Assembly (NCBI GenBank): GCA_002494125.1
Contig: DLBD01000046.1
Location: 1-22,329, forward strand
DNA length: 22,329 bases
Direction: 5' to 3'
From: Ruminococcaceae bacterium UBA7030
Lineage (GTDB): Bacteria; Bacillota; Clostridia; Oscillospirales; Acutalibacteraceae
Part shown: one piece after another, positions 14,802 to 21,445 of the stretch
Layout: each line of letters starts with the position of its first letter
Numbering within the stretch: the first letter of the stretch is position 1
Translations under genes and position numbers: made by a program
The notes under the pieces: model-generated
Told to the model about the DNA's origin: nothing
Databases searched by the model: none
What the model saw: the letters and a program-made list of their open reading frames with translations, nothing else

Positions 14802-16073
14802 TTACGGTACATATTCAAACTCTATATCATAGAGCGAAACTATGTCGCCCTCCTGTATTCCTCTTTCACGAAGCGCATCAAAAACGCCGCTTTTTTCAAG
14901 CACCCTTTGCATATACTGCAGCGCCTCATAATCCTCTATATCAATTCCCTTAAGCACCTTGGGAAACCAACTTGCCTCAACAAGATAATAGCCATCCTCA
15001 ACCTCGGTAATCTTAAAGCCCTTGTCGTCCTTTATTAATGCTTCAAGCGGAATTTCCTCACTCTCATACTCCTTTATCGGCGGGAGAGTCTGAAGCTTGT
15101 TCCACACGGCGTTCATAAGCTCTTTAGTGCCTTCGAGAATCGGCGCACAAATGGAATAGTATTCATATCCCTTTGACTCGACATACGACTTAAACTCTTC
15201 AATTTGTTCAGGCTCTGCCATATCAATCTTATTACCCGCAACAATCTGCGGTCTTTCGGCAAGCTCCGGATTAAAACGCACAAGCTCTTCGTTAATTTTT
15301 TCGAAATCCTCAATCGGATTTCTCCCCTCGTGCCCGCTCACGTCGACGATGTGAACAAGAAGCCTACACCTTTCAACATGGCGGAGAAATTCGTGCCCGA
15401 GTCCAATTCCCTCGCTTGCGCCTTCGATAAGCCCCGGGATATCGGCAATTACAAATGAATTGCCCTCGCCCATAGAAACCACACCGAGATTCGGCACAAG
15501 TGTTGTAAAATGATAATCTCCGATTTTCGGCTTAGCCTCACTCACCACTGAGATAAGACTTGATTTTCCGACAGAAGGATAGCCGAGGAGCCCAACGTCA
15601 GCAAGAAGCTTCAGCTCAAGCGAAACCTCCCATTCCTCGCCCGGCATACCGGGTTTTGCAAATCGGGGAACCTGCCTTGTCGGAGTGGCAAAATGAATAT
15701 TACCCCAGCCGCCCTTACCGCCCTTTGCGGCAACAAAGCGGTCGGTTTTGCTCATATCTGCCATAACCGCTCCTGAATTTGCCTCTTTGATAATTGTTCC
15801 CCTCGGAACTCTTATTTCAAGGTCGGGAGCTTTTTTACCGTATTGGCGTGAGCCGCGTCCGTTTTCGCCGTTTTTTGCGGCATATTTTCTTTTGTATCTG
15901 AAATCGGCAAGCGTTGCAAGATTGTCGTCAACAACAAATACTATGTCGCCGCCCTTTCCGCCGTCACCGCCGTCAGGACCACCTGCTGCAACATACTTTT
16001 CACGGTGAAATGCAACTGCACCTGCACCTCCGTCGCCTGCCTTTATCTTGATTTTGGCTATATCAACAAACAT
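14802..16073 (-). CDS. obg: GTPase Obg/CgtA
   Basis: Obg, 423 aa, is an essential GTPase of 50S ribosome assembly and stress signalling. The N-terminal glycine-rich Obg domain spans about 1-157 (GDGGAGAVAFHREKY; GGPDGGDGGKGG). The GTPase domain follows, with G1 GYPSVGKS at 164-171, G3 DIPG at 211-214, G4 NKID at 281-284 and G5 near SICAP. A C-terminal OCT domain (about 345-423) completes the Firmicutes-type architecture. AAGGAC, inside the end of the preceding gene, serves as ribosome binding site. The mrnC gene follows at once. Confidence 0.97.
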   Translation of the reverse strand: MFVDIAKIKIKAGDGGAGAVAFHREKYVAAGGPDGGDGGKGGDIVFVVDDNLATLADFRYKRKYAAKNGENGRGSRQYGKKAPDLEIRVPRGTIIKEANSGAVMADMSKTDRFVAAKGGKGGWGNIHFATPTRQVPRFAKPGMPGEEWEVSLELKLLADVGLLGYPSVGKSSLISVVSEAKPKIGDYHFTTLVPNLGVVSMGEGNSFVIADIPGLIEGASEGIGLGHEFLRHVERCRLLVHIVDVSGHEGRNPIEDFEKINEELVRFNPELAERPQIVAGNKIDMAEPEQIEEFKSYVESKGYEYYSICAPILEGTKELMNAVWNKLQTLPPIKEYESEEIPLEALIKDDKGFKITEVEDGYYLVEASWFPKVLKGIDIEDYEALQYMQRVLEKSGVFDALRERGIQEGDIVSLYDIEFEYVP

Positions 16074-16075
16074 AT

Positions 16076-16702
16076 TTATGAGTCCTTGTTTTTGCTTTTT
16101 GTGAGCTTTTCATGAAGCTCTTTTCTGAATTTCTTTTCTTCTGCCTCATCTACTATTGAAAAATAATAGTGGTCGGTCTTTGTCTTGATATGATAAACGG
16201 CATAATTAATATCCTCAAAGCCATAATTTTCAAGCATCTCATTGCCCTTGTCAAAATTAAGAATTTCGCTAAAACTTATATGCCTTGAGTTGACAGAAAC
16301 GAATCTGTCGCGGATAAATACCTTGCCCTTTCTTTTAAGTCTTGTTTCAGGGTCATAGTCTATTGTGTCATACACATTTTCAAGCTTAACTTCTTTTTCT
16401 TTTTTTTCTTCCTCATGCTCAAAGTCGCCGCCAAGCTCCTTGAGTATCTTGTGATTAGTTTCAATCAGCTCGCCGAGTCCGTGGAAGAGAAGGAGCGTCA
16501 TATACGCCTTTGCAATGTAGATTAGCGAGCCTGCGACACAGCAAACTCCGGCAATAACAAAGCTCTTTTCCTCAGGTTTTATGATAAAGAAAACAATTGC
16601 TACGGCAAATGCACAGCAAGCCACCGCAATCTGAAAGAAGAAATAGTCCTTTGCAAAGGTTTTAAGGTTTTCCGAAATGTTTTTTATAATTCTTTTTCTC
16701 AT
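16076..16702 (-). CDS. Unknown two-helix membrane protein upstream of obg
   Basis: A 208-aa protein I do not recognise. Two membrane helices lie at about 20-42 and 48-74, followed by a highly charged, probably coiled segment (about 85-107, rich in Glu and Lys). The cytoplasmic C-terminal part (about 108-200) has a beta-rich look (KGKVFIRDRFVSVNSRHISFSEI; YAVYHIKTKTDHYYFSIVD) suggestive of a PH-like or YcxB-like fold, but that is a guess from secondary-structure impression. Its stop lies 2 bases before the obg ATG, and it follows a consensus promoter, so it is the first gene of the obg operon. Confidence 0.8.
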   Translation of the reverse strand: MRKRIIKNISENLKTFAKDYFFFQIAVACCAFAVAIVFFIIKPEEKSFVIAGVCCVAGSLIYIAKAYMTLLLFHGLGELIETNHKILKELGGDFEHEEEKKEKEVKLENVYDTIDYDPETRLKRKGKVFIRDRFVSVNSRHISFSEILNFDKGNEMLENYGFEDINYAVYHIKTKTDHYYFSIVDEAEEKKFRKELHEKLTKSKNKDS

Positions 16703-16727
16703 AATAACACCCCTTGTTTAATATGTT

Positions 16728-16756
16728 ATTATATCATCACATATATTTTTAGTCAA
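16728..16756 (-). promoter_or_regulatory. Sigma-A promoter of the obg operon
   Basis: On the minus strand TTGACT (16751-16756), a 17-base spacer and TATAAT (16728-16733). Its -35 box directly adjoins the T-run of the preceding terminator. The ribosome binding site AAGGGGTG lies 6 bases before the ATG at 16702. Confidence 0.85.
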
Positions 16757-16791
16757 CAAAAACCGCTGTGAAACCAATGCCCACAGCGGTT
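16756..16791 (-). terminator. Terminator of the CW-repeat/VanW gene
   Basis: A 10-bp stem (16761-16770 with 16782-16791) and an 11-base loop, followed on the minus strand by TTTTTG. The stem sequence AACCGCTGTG is the same as the outer arm of the terminator at 11095-11129. Confidence 0.85.
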
Positions 16792-16809
16792 GAATTATTA
16801 CAATATTTA

Positions 16810-18327
16810 TTAATATGTGCTTCTTGTTGTGTAGTTGCAAGAGCCGTTTGCATATCTTCTGAGAGTAAAGGTATTGCCGCTCTGCGATACGTTAAGCGAA
16901 ACGCTTGCAGGACTTACATGCTCCTCTGTATAGAATGTACATGTGATAGTGCCGCCGCTAACGGTCATGCCGATTTTTACGGGATAACGGGAGGTGTTTC
17001 TGAATCTGAGGTTATTAACACCCTGATAGATAGCAGCGTCCCTTCCGAACGGAACATAGTAAACTCTCTGTGAATGTTGATGTCTTTCAACAATCTCAAA
17101 GTTTGCATAAAGCGCAGCATTGAACATTGTTGAAGCAACCTGACAGATACCTCCGCCGATTTCGTCAGCGTGACCGGTTGCGCCTGTAAAAACAGGAGCA
17201 GGAAGATATCCTCTGCTTGCAGTTCTTGGTCCGACTACAGCGTTGAAATCAAAGATTTCGCCCGGTTCAAGAATAGTTCCGTTGATGATACTCGACGCAA
17301 TTTCAAGGTTTCTTGTTCTGTTATAGTTATTTACATAGTTTGATGAATAGAACTCATAAACATTATTGAAACCTGTACGCCATACGCCCTGCGAGTCAAA
17401 ATAATACCATTTGCCGTTGATATATCTCCAGCCAACCTGCATAATTCCTGCGTCGCTGAGATAATACCACTTTCCGCTGAGCTTGAGCCAGCCGGTCTGC
17501 ATAACGCCCCATTTGTTCATATAAAACCACTTGCCTCCGGCTTTTGTCCAGCCGGTCTGCATAACGCCCCATTCGTTCATATAAAACCAGTTGCCTTTAA
17601 TCTTCTGCCAACCGGTGAGCATTACACCGTATTCGTTCATATAAAACCAGTTGCCCTTAACACTTATCCATCTGTTTTTATAAGCAACGCCGTTATCGGC
17701 AAAATAATACCAATATTTGCCTGCTTTCTGCCAGCCGGTCTGCATAACGCCGTAGGAGTTGAAATAGTAGAGAAGCTCATCAATATGCTTAAGTCCGACA
17801 ACCATTGTGCCTGACGGTCTTAAGTAAAACCAATTTCCTCTTACGTTTAACCAACCTGTCTGCATAACACCCGTTTCGGGGTCAAGGTAATACCAGTATT
17901 CGCCGTCCTTTGCCCAATCAGTTGCCATTGCACCGCTTGATTTGAAGAAATACCAATTTCCGTCAAGCTTTACCCAACCGGTCTGCATAGCGCCTGAATC
18001 CGGATCAAGATAATACTTTACGCCCTTAACTTCCTGCCAGCCGTAAAGCATATTCCCCTCATCGTCATAGAGATACCAGGTGTTGTCAATATACTGCCAG
18101 CCCTTACGAACAAGCATTTCAATCGGAGTTCCGTCACTTACCTTTTCGCCGCAGTCAAGGCAGTAAACATCGCCTGTATATCCTTCTTCAGTATAGGTTG
18201 CCTCTTTAGCGTCTCTAACTTCTGTGTTAGCATGATCACATGGCTCGGCGTAAACCGAAAGGTCGATTCCCGCAGTAACACTTAAAAGCATTACAACAGA
18301 CAAAACAAAGCTTAAAGTCCTTTTCAT
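16810..18327 (-). CDS. Secreted cell-wall-binding repeat protein with VanW domain
   Basis: A 505-aa exported protein. A signal peptide covers about 1-27 (cleavage near VYA-E). Residues 30-70 form a short Cys-containing motif (CLDCG at 56-60, preceded by ATYTEEGYTG) often seen in Ruminococcus surface proteins. About 12 cell-wall/choline-binding-type repeats of 20-21 residues follow (76-320; typical unit GNWFYMNEWGVMQTGW). The C-terminus (about 330-468) is a VanW domain with the hallmark GGGICQVASTMFNAAL at 391-406. VanW domains were named from vancomycin-resistance clusters, but their activity is not established; a peptidoglycan-related role is likely. No van genes are near, so this is not evidence of glycopeptide resistance. 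It is a single-gene transcript with its own promoter and terminator. Confidence 0.93.
   Translation of the reverse strand: MKRTLSFVLSVVMLLSVTAGIDLSVYAEPCDHANTEVRDAKEATYTEEGYTGDVYCLDCGEKVSDGTPIEMLVRKGWQYIDNTWYLYDDEGNMLYGWQEVKGVKYYLDPDSGAMQTGWVKLDGNWYFFKSSGAMATDWAKDGEYWYYLDPETGVMQTGWLNVRGNWFYLRPSGTMVVGLKHIDELLYYFNSYGVMQTGWQKAGKYWYYFADNGVAYKNRWISVKGNWFYMNEYGVMLTGWQKIKGNWFYMNEWGVMQTGWTKAGGKWFYMNKWGVMQTGWLKLSGKWYYLSDAGIMQVGWRYINGKWYYFDSQGVWRTGFNNVYEFYSSNYVNNYNRTRNLEIASSIINGTILEPGEIFDFNAVVGPRTASRGYLPAPVFTGATGHADEIGGGICQVASTMFNAALYANFEIVERHQHSQRVYYVPFGRDAAIYQGVNNLRFRNTSRYPVKIGMTVSGGTITCTFYTEEHVSPASVSLNVSQSGNTFTLRRYANGSCNYTTRSTY
17485..17660. repeat. Near-identical 60-bp tandem units inside the CW-repeat gene
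   Basis: Three consecutive units starting near 17489, 17549 and 17609 share almost the same DNA, including CCAGCCGGTCTGCATAACGC and TTCATATAAAACCA. Flanking repeats are more diverged, pointing to recent unit duplication or gene conversion. Confidence 0.75.
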
Positions 18328-18353
18328 CTCAAAGTCTCCTTAGTATGTAATAT

Positions 18354-18368
18354 CGAAGTTAAACTTCG
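18354..18368. promoter_or_regulatory. 15-bp palindrome in the leader of the CW-repeat/VanW gene
   Basis: CGAAGTT-A-AACTTCG is a perfect 7-1-7 inverted repeat lying about 10-25 bases downstream of the expected transcript start. It could be an operator or a small 5' hairpin; no regulator can be named. Confidence 0.45.
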
Positions 18369-18385
18369 CCTGAATTCTGATTTCT

Positions 18386-18414
18386 ATTATAGATAATTAA
18401 ATATAATAAGTCAA
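18386..18414 (-). promoter_or_regulatory. Sigma-A promoter of the CW-repeat/VanW gene
   Basis: On the minus strand TTGACT (18409-18414), a 17-base spacer and TATAAT (18386-18391). The leader of about 50 bases contains the palindrome at 18354-18368 and the ribosome binding site AAGGAGA. Confidence 0.85.
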
Positions 18415-18507
18415 TAATTATAAACAGATAATTTTTAATAAAAAATGTTAATTTTTTTGGATTCTTTTGCTAGTGAATTTCTATTCGTGAAGCGGTATAA
18501 ATATTAC

Positions 18508-18540
18508 AAAAAAGCGGACAGGAATTATTCCCGCCCGCTT
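18508..18540 (-). terminator. Terminator of the DUF4177 gene
   Basis: An imperfect stem of about 14 bp (18512 to 18540, with two G-U pairs on the minus strand) followed by a run of T. It starts 22 bases beyond the stop codon. Confidence 0.8.
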
Positions 18541-18562
18541 ATTGATTACTTCGAGATAAATA

Positions 18563-18766
18563 TTACTGATGCATAAATACAAGTGTAAATACCGTACGGT
18601 CGCCGCCGCCGAGACCCGTATTCTTAGCAACTGTTGTCGTCATCTGGGCGAGAACCCAGCCCTGCGCAGCCCATTTGTTGAGCTCTGAATCAAGGGCAGA
18701 AAGGTTTTTTGCATCGTGACCGATGAACTTTTCCTTAAGTACTACCTGTGTTGTTTTGTACTGCAT
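18563..18766 (-). CDS. DUF4177-like small protein
   Basis: A 67-aa soluble protein with the pattern of the DUF4177 family: an N-terminal beta strand (YKTTQVVLKEKF), a helix ending in LNKWAAQGWVLAQM (the usual L-N-x-x-(A/G)-x-x-GW-x-L-x-x-x motif), and a final strand (TVFTLVFMHQ). The function of the family is unknown. AAAGGAG precedes the ATG. The gene lies 64 bases downstream of the rubrerythrin stop with a hairpin but no evident promoter between, so it may be reached by read-through. Confidence 0.75.
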   Translation of the reverse strand: MQYKTTQVVLKEKFIGHDAKNLSALDSELNKWAAQGWVLAQMTTTVAKNTGLGGGDRTVFTLVFMHQ

Positions 18767-18792
18767 AATAATTCTCCTTTCTTATATTAAGC

Positions 18793-18823
18793 AAGGCACT
18801 GCGCTATTAAAACGCAGTGCCTT
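18793..18823. terminator. Hairpin between rubrerythrin and the DUF4177 gene
   Basis: A perfect 11-bp stem (18793-18803 with 18813-18823) and a 9-base loop. On the minus strand, the direction of the genes, only CTTGCTTAAT follows, so it is a weak or partial terminator or an mRNA-processing hairpin; the T-rich tract is on the plus strand, where no gene ends. Confidence 0.55.
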
Positions 18824-18830
18824 TTGTTTA

Positions 18831-19367
18831 TTATCCGAAATATCTTTTGAGTAAGCCTTCAAAAGCCTTACCGTGTCTTGCTTCGTCACGTGCCATCTCG
18901 TGAACTGTGTCGTGGATTGCGTCAAGGCCCTGTGCCTTAGCCTTCTTTGCAAGCTCTGTTTTGCCTGCAGTTGCGCCGTTTTCAGCAGCAACTCTCATCT
19001 CAAGATTCTTCTTTGTTGAGTCTGTAACTACTTCACCGAGCATTTCAGCAAATTTTGCTGCGTGCTCTGCCTCTTCATAAGCTGCCTTCTCCCAGTAAAG
19101 ACCGATTTCCGGATATCCCTCTCTGAAAGCAACTCTTGCCATAGCAAGATACATACCAACCTCAGAGCATTCGCCGTTGAAGTTTTCGCGAAGACCCTGT
19201 ACGATTTCCTCATCAACACCGTCGATGATGCCGACCTTGTGCTCTGCTGCCCAAGCAAGGTCACCCGTGTTTTCTCTTTCAGCCATTTTTGCGCCGCAGA
19301 TAGGACAAACGTCGATAGGCTCGTCGCTTTCATATCCGCAGACAGGACAATAATATTTCTTTGCCAT
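18831..19367 (-). CDS. Reverse rubrerythrin (rubredoxin domain first)
   Basis: A 178-aa non-haem iron protein. The rubredoxin-type [Fe(SCys)4] site comes first (Cys 7, 10, 21, 24), followed by a ferritin-like four-helix domain with diiron ligands at about Glu66, EEAEH 98-102, Glu129 and DEARH 161-165. This N-terminal placement is the 'reverse rubrerythrin' arrangement, known in clostridia as an NADH-linked peroxide and oxygen reductase system with a rubredoxin partner. The start is the ATG at 19367 with AAGGAG upstream; a farther in-frame start would cover the ribosome binding site. It has its own near-consensus promoter. Confidence 0.93.
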   Translation of the reverse strand: MAKKYYCPVCGYESDEPIDVCPICGAKMAERENTGDLAWAAEHKVGIIDGVDEEIVQGLRENFNGECSEVGMYLAMARVAFREGYPEIGLYWEKAAYEEAEHAAKFAEMLGEVVTDSTKKNLEMRVAAENGATAGKTELAKKAKAQGLDAIHDTVHEMARDEARHGKAFEGLLKRYFG

Positions 19368-19403
19368 AATTGTTCTCCTTCCCAATGAAATATTTGCAAC
19401 TTG

Positions 19404-19431
19404 ATTATAACATAATGAGATAGTTTGTCAA
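19404..19431 (-). promoter_or_regulatory. Sigma-A promoter of the rubrerythrin gene
   Basis: On the minus strand TTGACA (19426-19431), a 16-base spacer and an extended -10 TGTTATAAT (TATAAT at 19404-19409). A small inverted repeat ATTAT-AAC-ATAAT (19404-19416) covers the -10. Confidence 0.85.
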
Positions 19432-19448
19432 GAAAATAACAAGGTTGT

Positions 19449-19625
19449 TTACCAAAATTTCTTATTTTCTTCGCTATATTCAAAACCGGCGTTTTTTAAT
19501 GTATTGCACAACTCATCTTTGTCTATTTCAAGATCTTTGCAAAGCTCATCAAGACTATTATAATAATCACGAAGTTTCATATTGATAAAACTCATAAGCA
19601 TAAACGGATCTTTTGGTATATCCAT
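19449..19625 (-). CDS. DUF4250 domain protein
   Basis: A 58-aa protein that fits the DUF4250 family: DIPKDPFMLMSFINMKLRDYY at the N-terminus, then an acidic helix-turn-helix-like region (SLDELCKDLEIDKDEL) and a C-terminal GFEYSEENKKF. The second half resembles a small winged or helix-turn-helix unit, but the function is unknown. The ATG at 19625 has GGAGG 7 bases upstream; two in-frame ATGs farther upstream are too close to or before the Shine-Dalgarno. Confidence 0.85.
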   Translation of the reverse strand: MDIPKDPFMLMSFINMKLRDYYNSLDELCKDLEIDKDELCNTLKNAGFEYSEENKKFW

Positions 19626-19653
19626 AACCATACCTCCAAGCAATATTTTTATT

Positions 19654-19682
19654 ATTTTATATTAAATTTAATTCTTTTTCAA
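19654..19682 (-). promoter_or_regulatory. Putative sigma-A promoter of the DUF4250 gene
   Basis: On the minus strand TTGAAA (19677-19682), 17 bases, TAAAAT (19654-19659). The region is extremely AT-rich, so chance matches are possible. Confidence 0.5.
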
Positions 19683-19722
19683 TACGTAATATTATATAAA
19701 TACACAAATAATATATTTATTA

Positions 19723-19751
19723 TTGATTATTTTATCGACTTGTGCGATAAT
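19723..19751 (+). promoter_or_regulatory. Sigma-A promoter of gltX-glnS
   Basis: TTGATT (19723-19728), a 17-base spacer and GATAAT (19746-19751) with an extended TG at 19743-19744. The leader is only about 25 bases, too short for a T-box riboswitch. An inverted repeat TTATCG-N7-CGATAA (19732-19750) overlaps the -10. Confidence 0.65.
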
Positions 19752-19783
19752 ATGAAATAACTAAAATTAATTGAGGTAAATCT

Positions 19784-21445
19784 ATGATTGATTACAAGGA
19801 GCTTGCAGGGCTTTTATTCCCTGATATTGACAAGACACCTGATTATTATGAATCGCTCTACCCCGAAAGAAATCTTAAGGAAGGTGCAAGGGTTTCGCGT
19901 TTTTCACCGAGCCCGACAGGATATCTTCACTTCGGCGGACTTTATGCGGCTTATGCGTCAATGCTTAATGCAAAAACGACCGACGGCGTGTTCTACCTCA
20001 GAATAGAGGACACCGATAAAAAGAGAGAGGTTGAAGGCGGTGTTGACGCTATCGTTGACGGGCTAAACTATTTCGGCCTTAAGGTTGACGAGGGAGTAAC
20101 AGGAAGCGGCAGCGAAAAGGGAAATTACGGCCCGTATACCCAAAGCAAACGTGCTGAAATCTATCAAACGTTTGCAAAATCGCTAGTTGAACAGGGGCTT
20201 GCATATCCCTGCTTCTGCTCGGCTGAGGAGCTTGAGAAAATCAGAGAGGCTCAAGCTGAAGAGGATATTAAAGGCTACTGGGGAAAGTATGCAAAATGCC
20301 GTGACCTTTCACTTGATGAAATCAAGGCTAATATTGAATCGGGTAAGCCTTGGACGCTTCGTTTAAGGTCGACGGGCAATGTGCAAAACAGAATAAAGTT
20401 TGACGACATTATCAGAGGTAAAATTGAAATGGCTGAAAATGTCATTGATGTTGTAATACTTAAAACAGACGGTATTCCGACCTATCATTTTGCGCATGCA
20501 GTTGACGATCATTTAATGAGGACAACACACGTTGTAAGAGGCGATGAATGGATAGCGTCCGTACCGCTTCATCTTCAGCTTTTCAGAGCGCTCGGTTTTA
20601 AGCCGGTAAAGTATGCCCACATAGCTCCGATTATGAAGGAGGATGACGGCGGCAAACGCAAGCTTTCAAAAAGGAAGGACCCTGAAGCCGCTGTGTCATA
20701 TTATGCTGAAGAGGGTTTCCCGAAGGAGAGCGTATGTGAATACATTCTCACAATACTCAACAGTAATTTTGAAGACTGGAGAAGGGCTAACAAGGATGCA
20801 GAGCTTTCCGCTTTTCCGTTCAACCTTAAAAAAATGTCTGTTTCGGGCGCTCTTTTTGATATGATGAAGCTTATTGACGTTTCAAAAAACGTTATAAGCA
20901 AAATGACAGCAGATAAGGTTTTTGACCTTTCATACGAATGGGCAAAGCAGTTTGACGAAAAGCTTGCTGCGCTTTATGAAAAGGACAACGAATACGCAAA
21001 AGCGGTCCTCAATATAGACAGAGGAAATAAAAAGCCGAGAAAGGATATCGCAAAATGGAGCGATATCCCTGACTACATAAGCTATATGTACGACGAAAGC
21101 TTTACGCCCTGCTTTGAGCTTACGGGAAATGCAGATGCGGCGCTTGCGGTTGATGTTCTTGAAAAATACAGGGACATAGTCGACCTTAGCGATGACAAGG
21201 ACGAATGGTTTGAAAAAATTAAAAGCATTTGTGCTCCTTGCGGCTGCACACCGAACGTTAAGGAATTCAAGCAAAACCCCGACGCTTTCAAAGGTCACGT
21301 AGGCGACGTTTCAACCGTTATCAGAGTTGCTCTGACAGGCAGGCCAAACACTCCTGACCTTTATTCAATAACTGCACTTCTCGGAAGAGAAAGAGTTATT
21401 GAAAGAATTGATAATGCACTTAACTTTTACAGGGAGGAAGCATAA
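19784..21445 (+). CDS. gltX: Glutamyl-tRNA synthetase
   Basis: GluRS, 553 aa, charges tRNA(Glu) with glutamate. The class I signature appears as SPSPTGYLHFGGL at 41-53 (HFGG replaces HIGH), with RIEDTDKKRE at 73-82, HVVRGDEW at 249-256 and KLSKRK at 293-298 (KMSKS equivalent). It is longer than the common GluRS (about 470-490 aa): about 38 residues precede the RVSRFSPSPTG core, and the anticodon-binding part is also extended. This longer form occurs in Clostridia (from memory). TGAGG before the ATG serves as ribosome binding site. Its stop overlaps the glnS start by one base, so both synthetases are made together. Confidence 0.96.
   Translation: MIDYKELAGLLFPDIDKTPDYYESLYPERNLKEGARVSRFSPSPTGYLHFGGLYAAYASMLNAKTTDGVFYLRIEDTDKKREVEGGVDAIVDGLNYFGLKVDEGVTGSGSEKGNYGPYTQSKRAEIYQTFAKSLVEQGLAYPCFCSAEELEKIREAQAEEDIKGYWGKYAKCRDLSLDEIKANIESGKPWTLRLRSTGNVQNRIKFDDIIRGKIEMAENVIDVVILKTDGIPTYHFAHAVDDHLMRTTHVVRGDEWIASVPLHLQLFRALGFKPVKYAHIAPIMKEDDGGKRKLSKRKDPEAAVSYYAEEGFPKESVCEYILTILNSNFEDWRRANKDAELSAFPFNLKKMSVSGALFDMMKLIDVSKNVISKMTADKVFDLSYEWAKQFDEKLAALYEKDNEYAKAVLNIDRGNKKPRKDIAKWSDIPDYISYMYDESFTPCFELTGNADAALAVDVLEKYRDIVDLSDDKDEWFEKIKSICAPCGCTPNVKEFKQNPDAFKGHVGDVSTVIRVALTGRPNTPDLYSITALLGRERVIERIDNALNFYREEA

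Noticed and set aside
16810..18327. Vancomycin resistance locus because of the VanW domain
   Set aside because: No ligase, dehydrogenase, dipeptidase or VanRS genes are nearby; VanW domains are common in clostridial surface proteins unrelated to resistance.
19400..19420. PerR box over the rubrerythrin promoter
   Set aside because: The inverted repeat ATTAT-AAC-ATAAT does not match the 7-1-7 PerR consensus; AT-rich promoter sequence explains it well enough.
19626..19783. Possible T-box riboswitch before gltX
   Set aside because: The promoter lies about 30 bases from the start codon, leaving a leader far too short, and no T-box sequence or terminator/antiterminator pair is visible.
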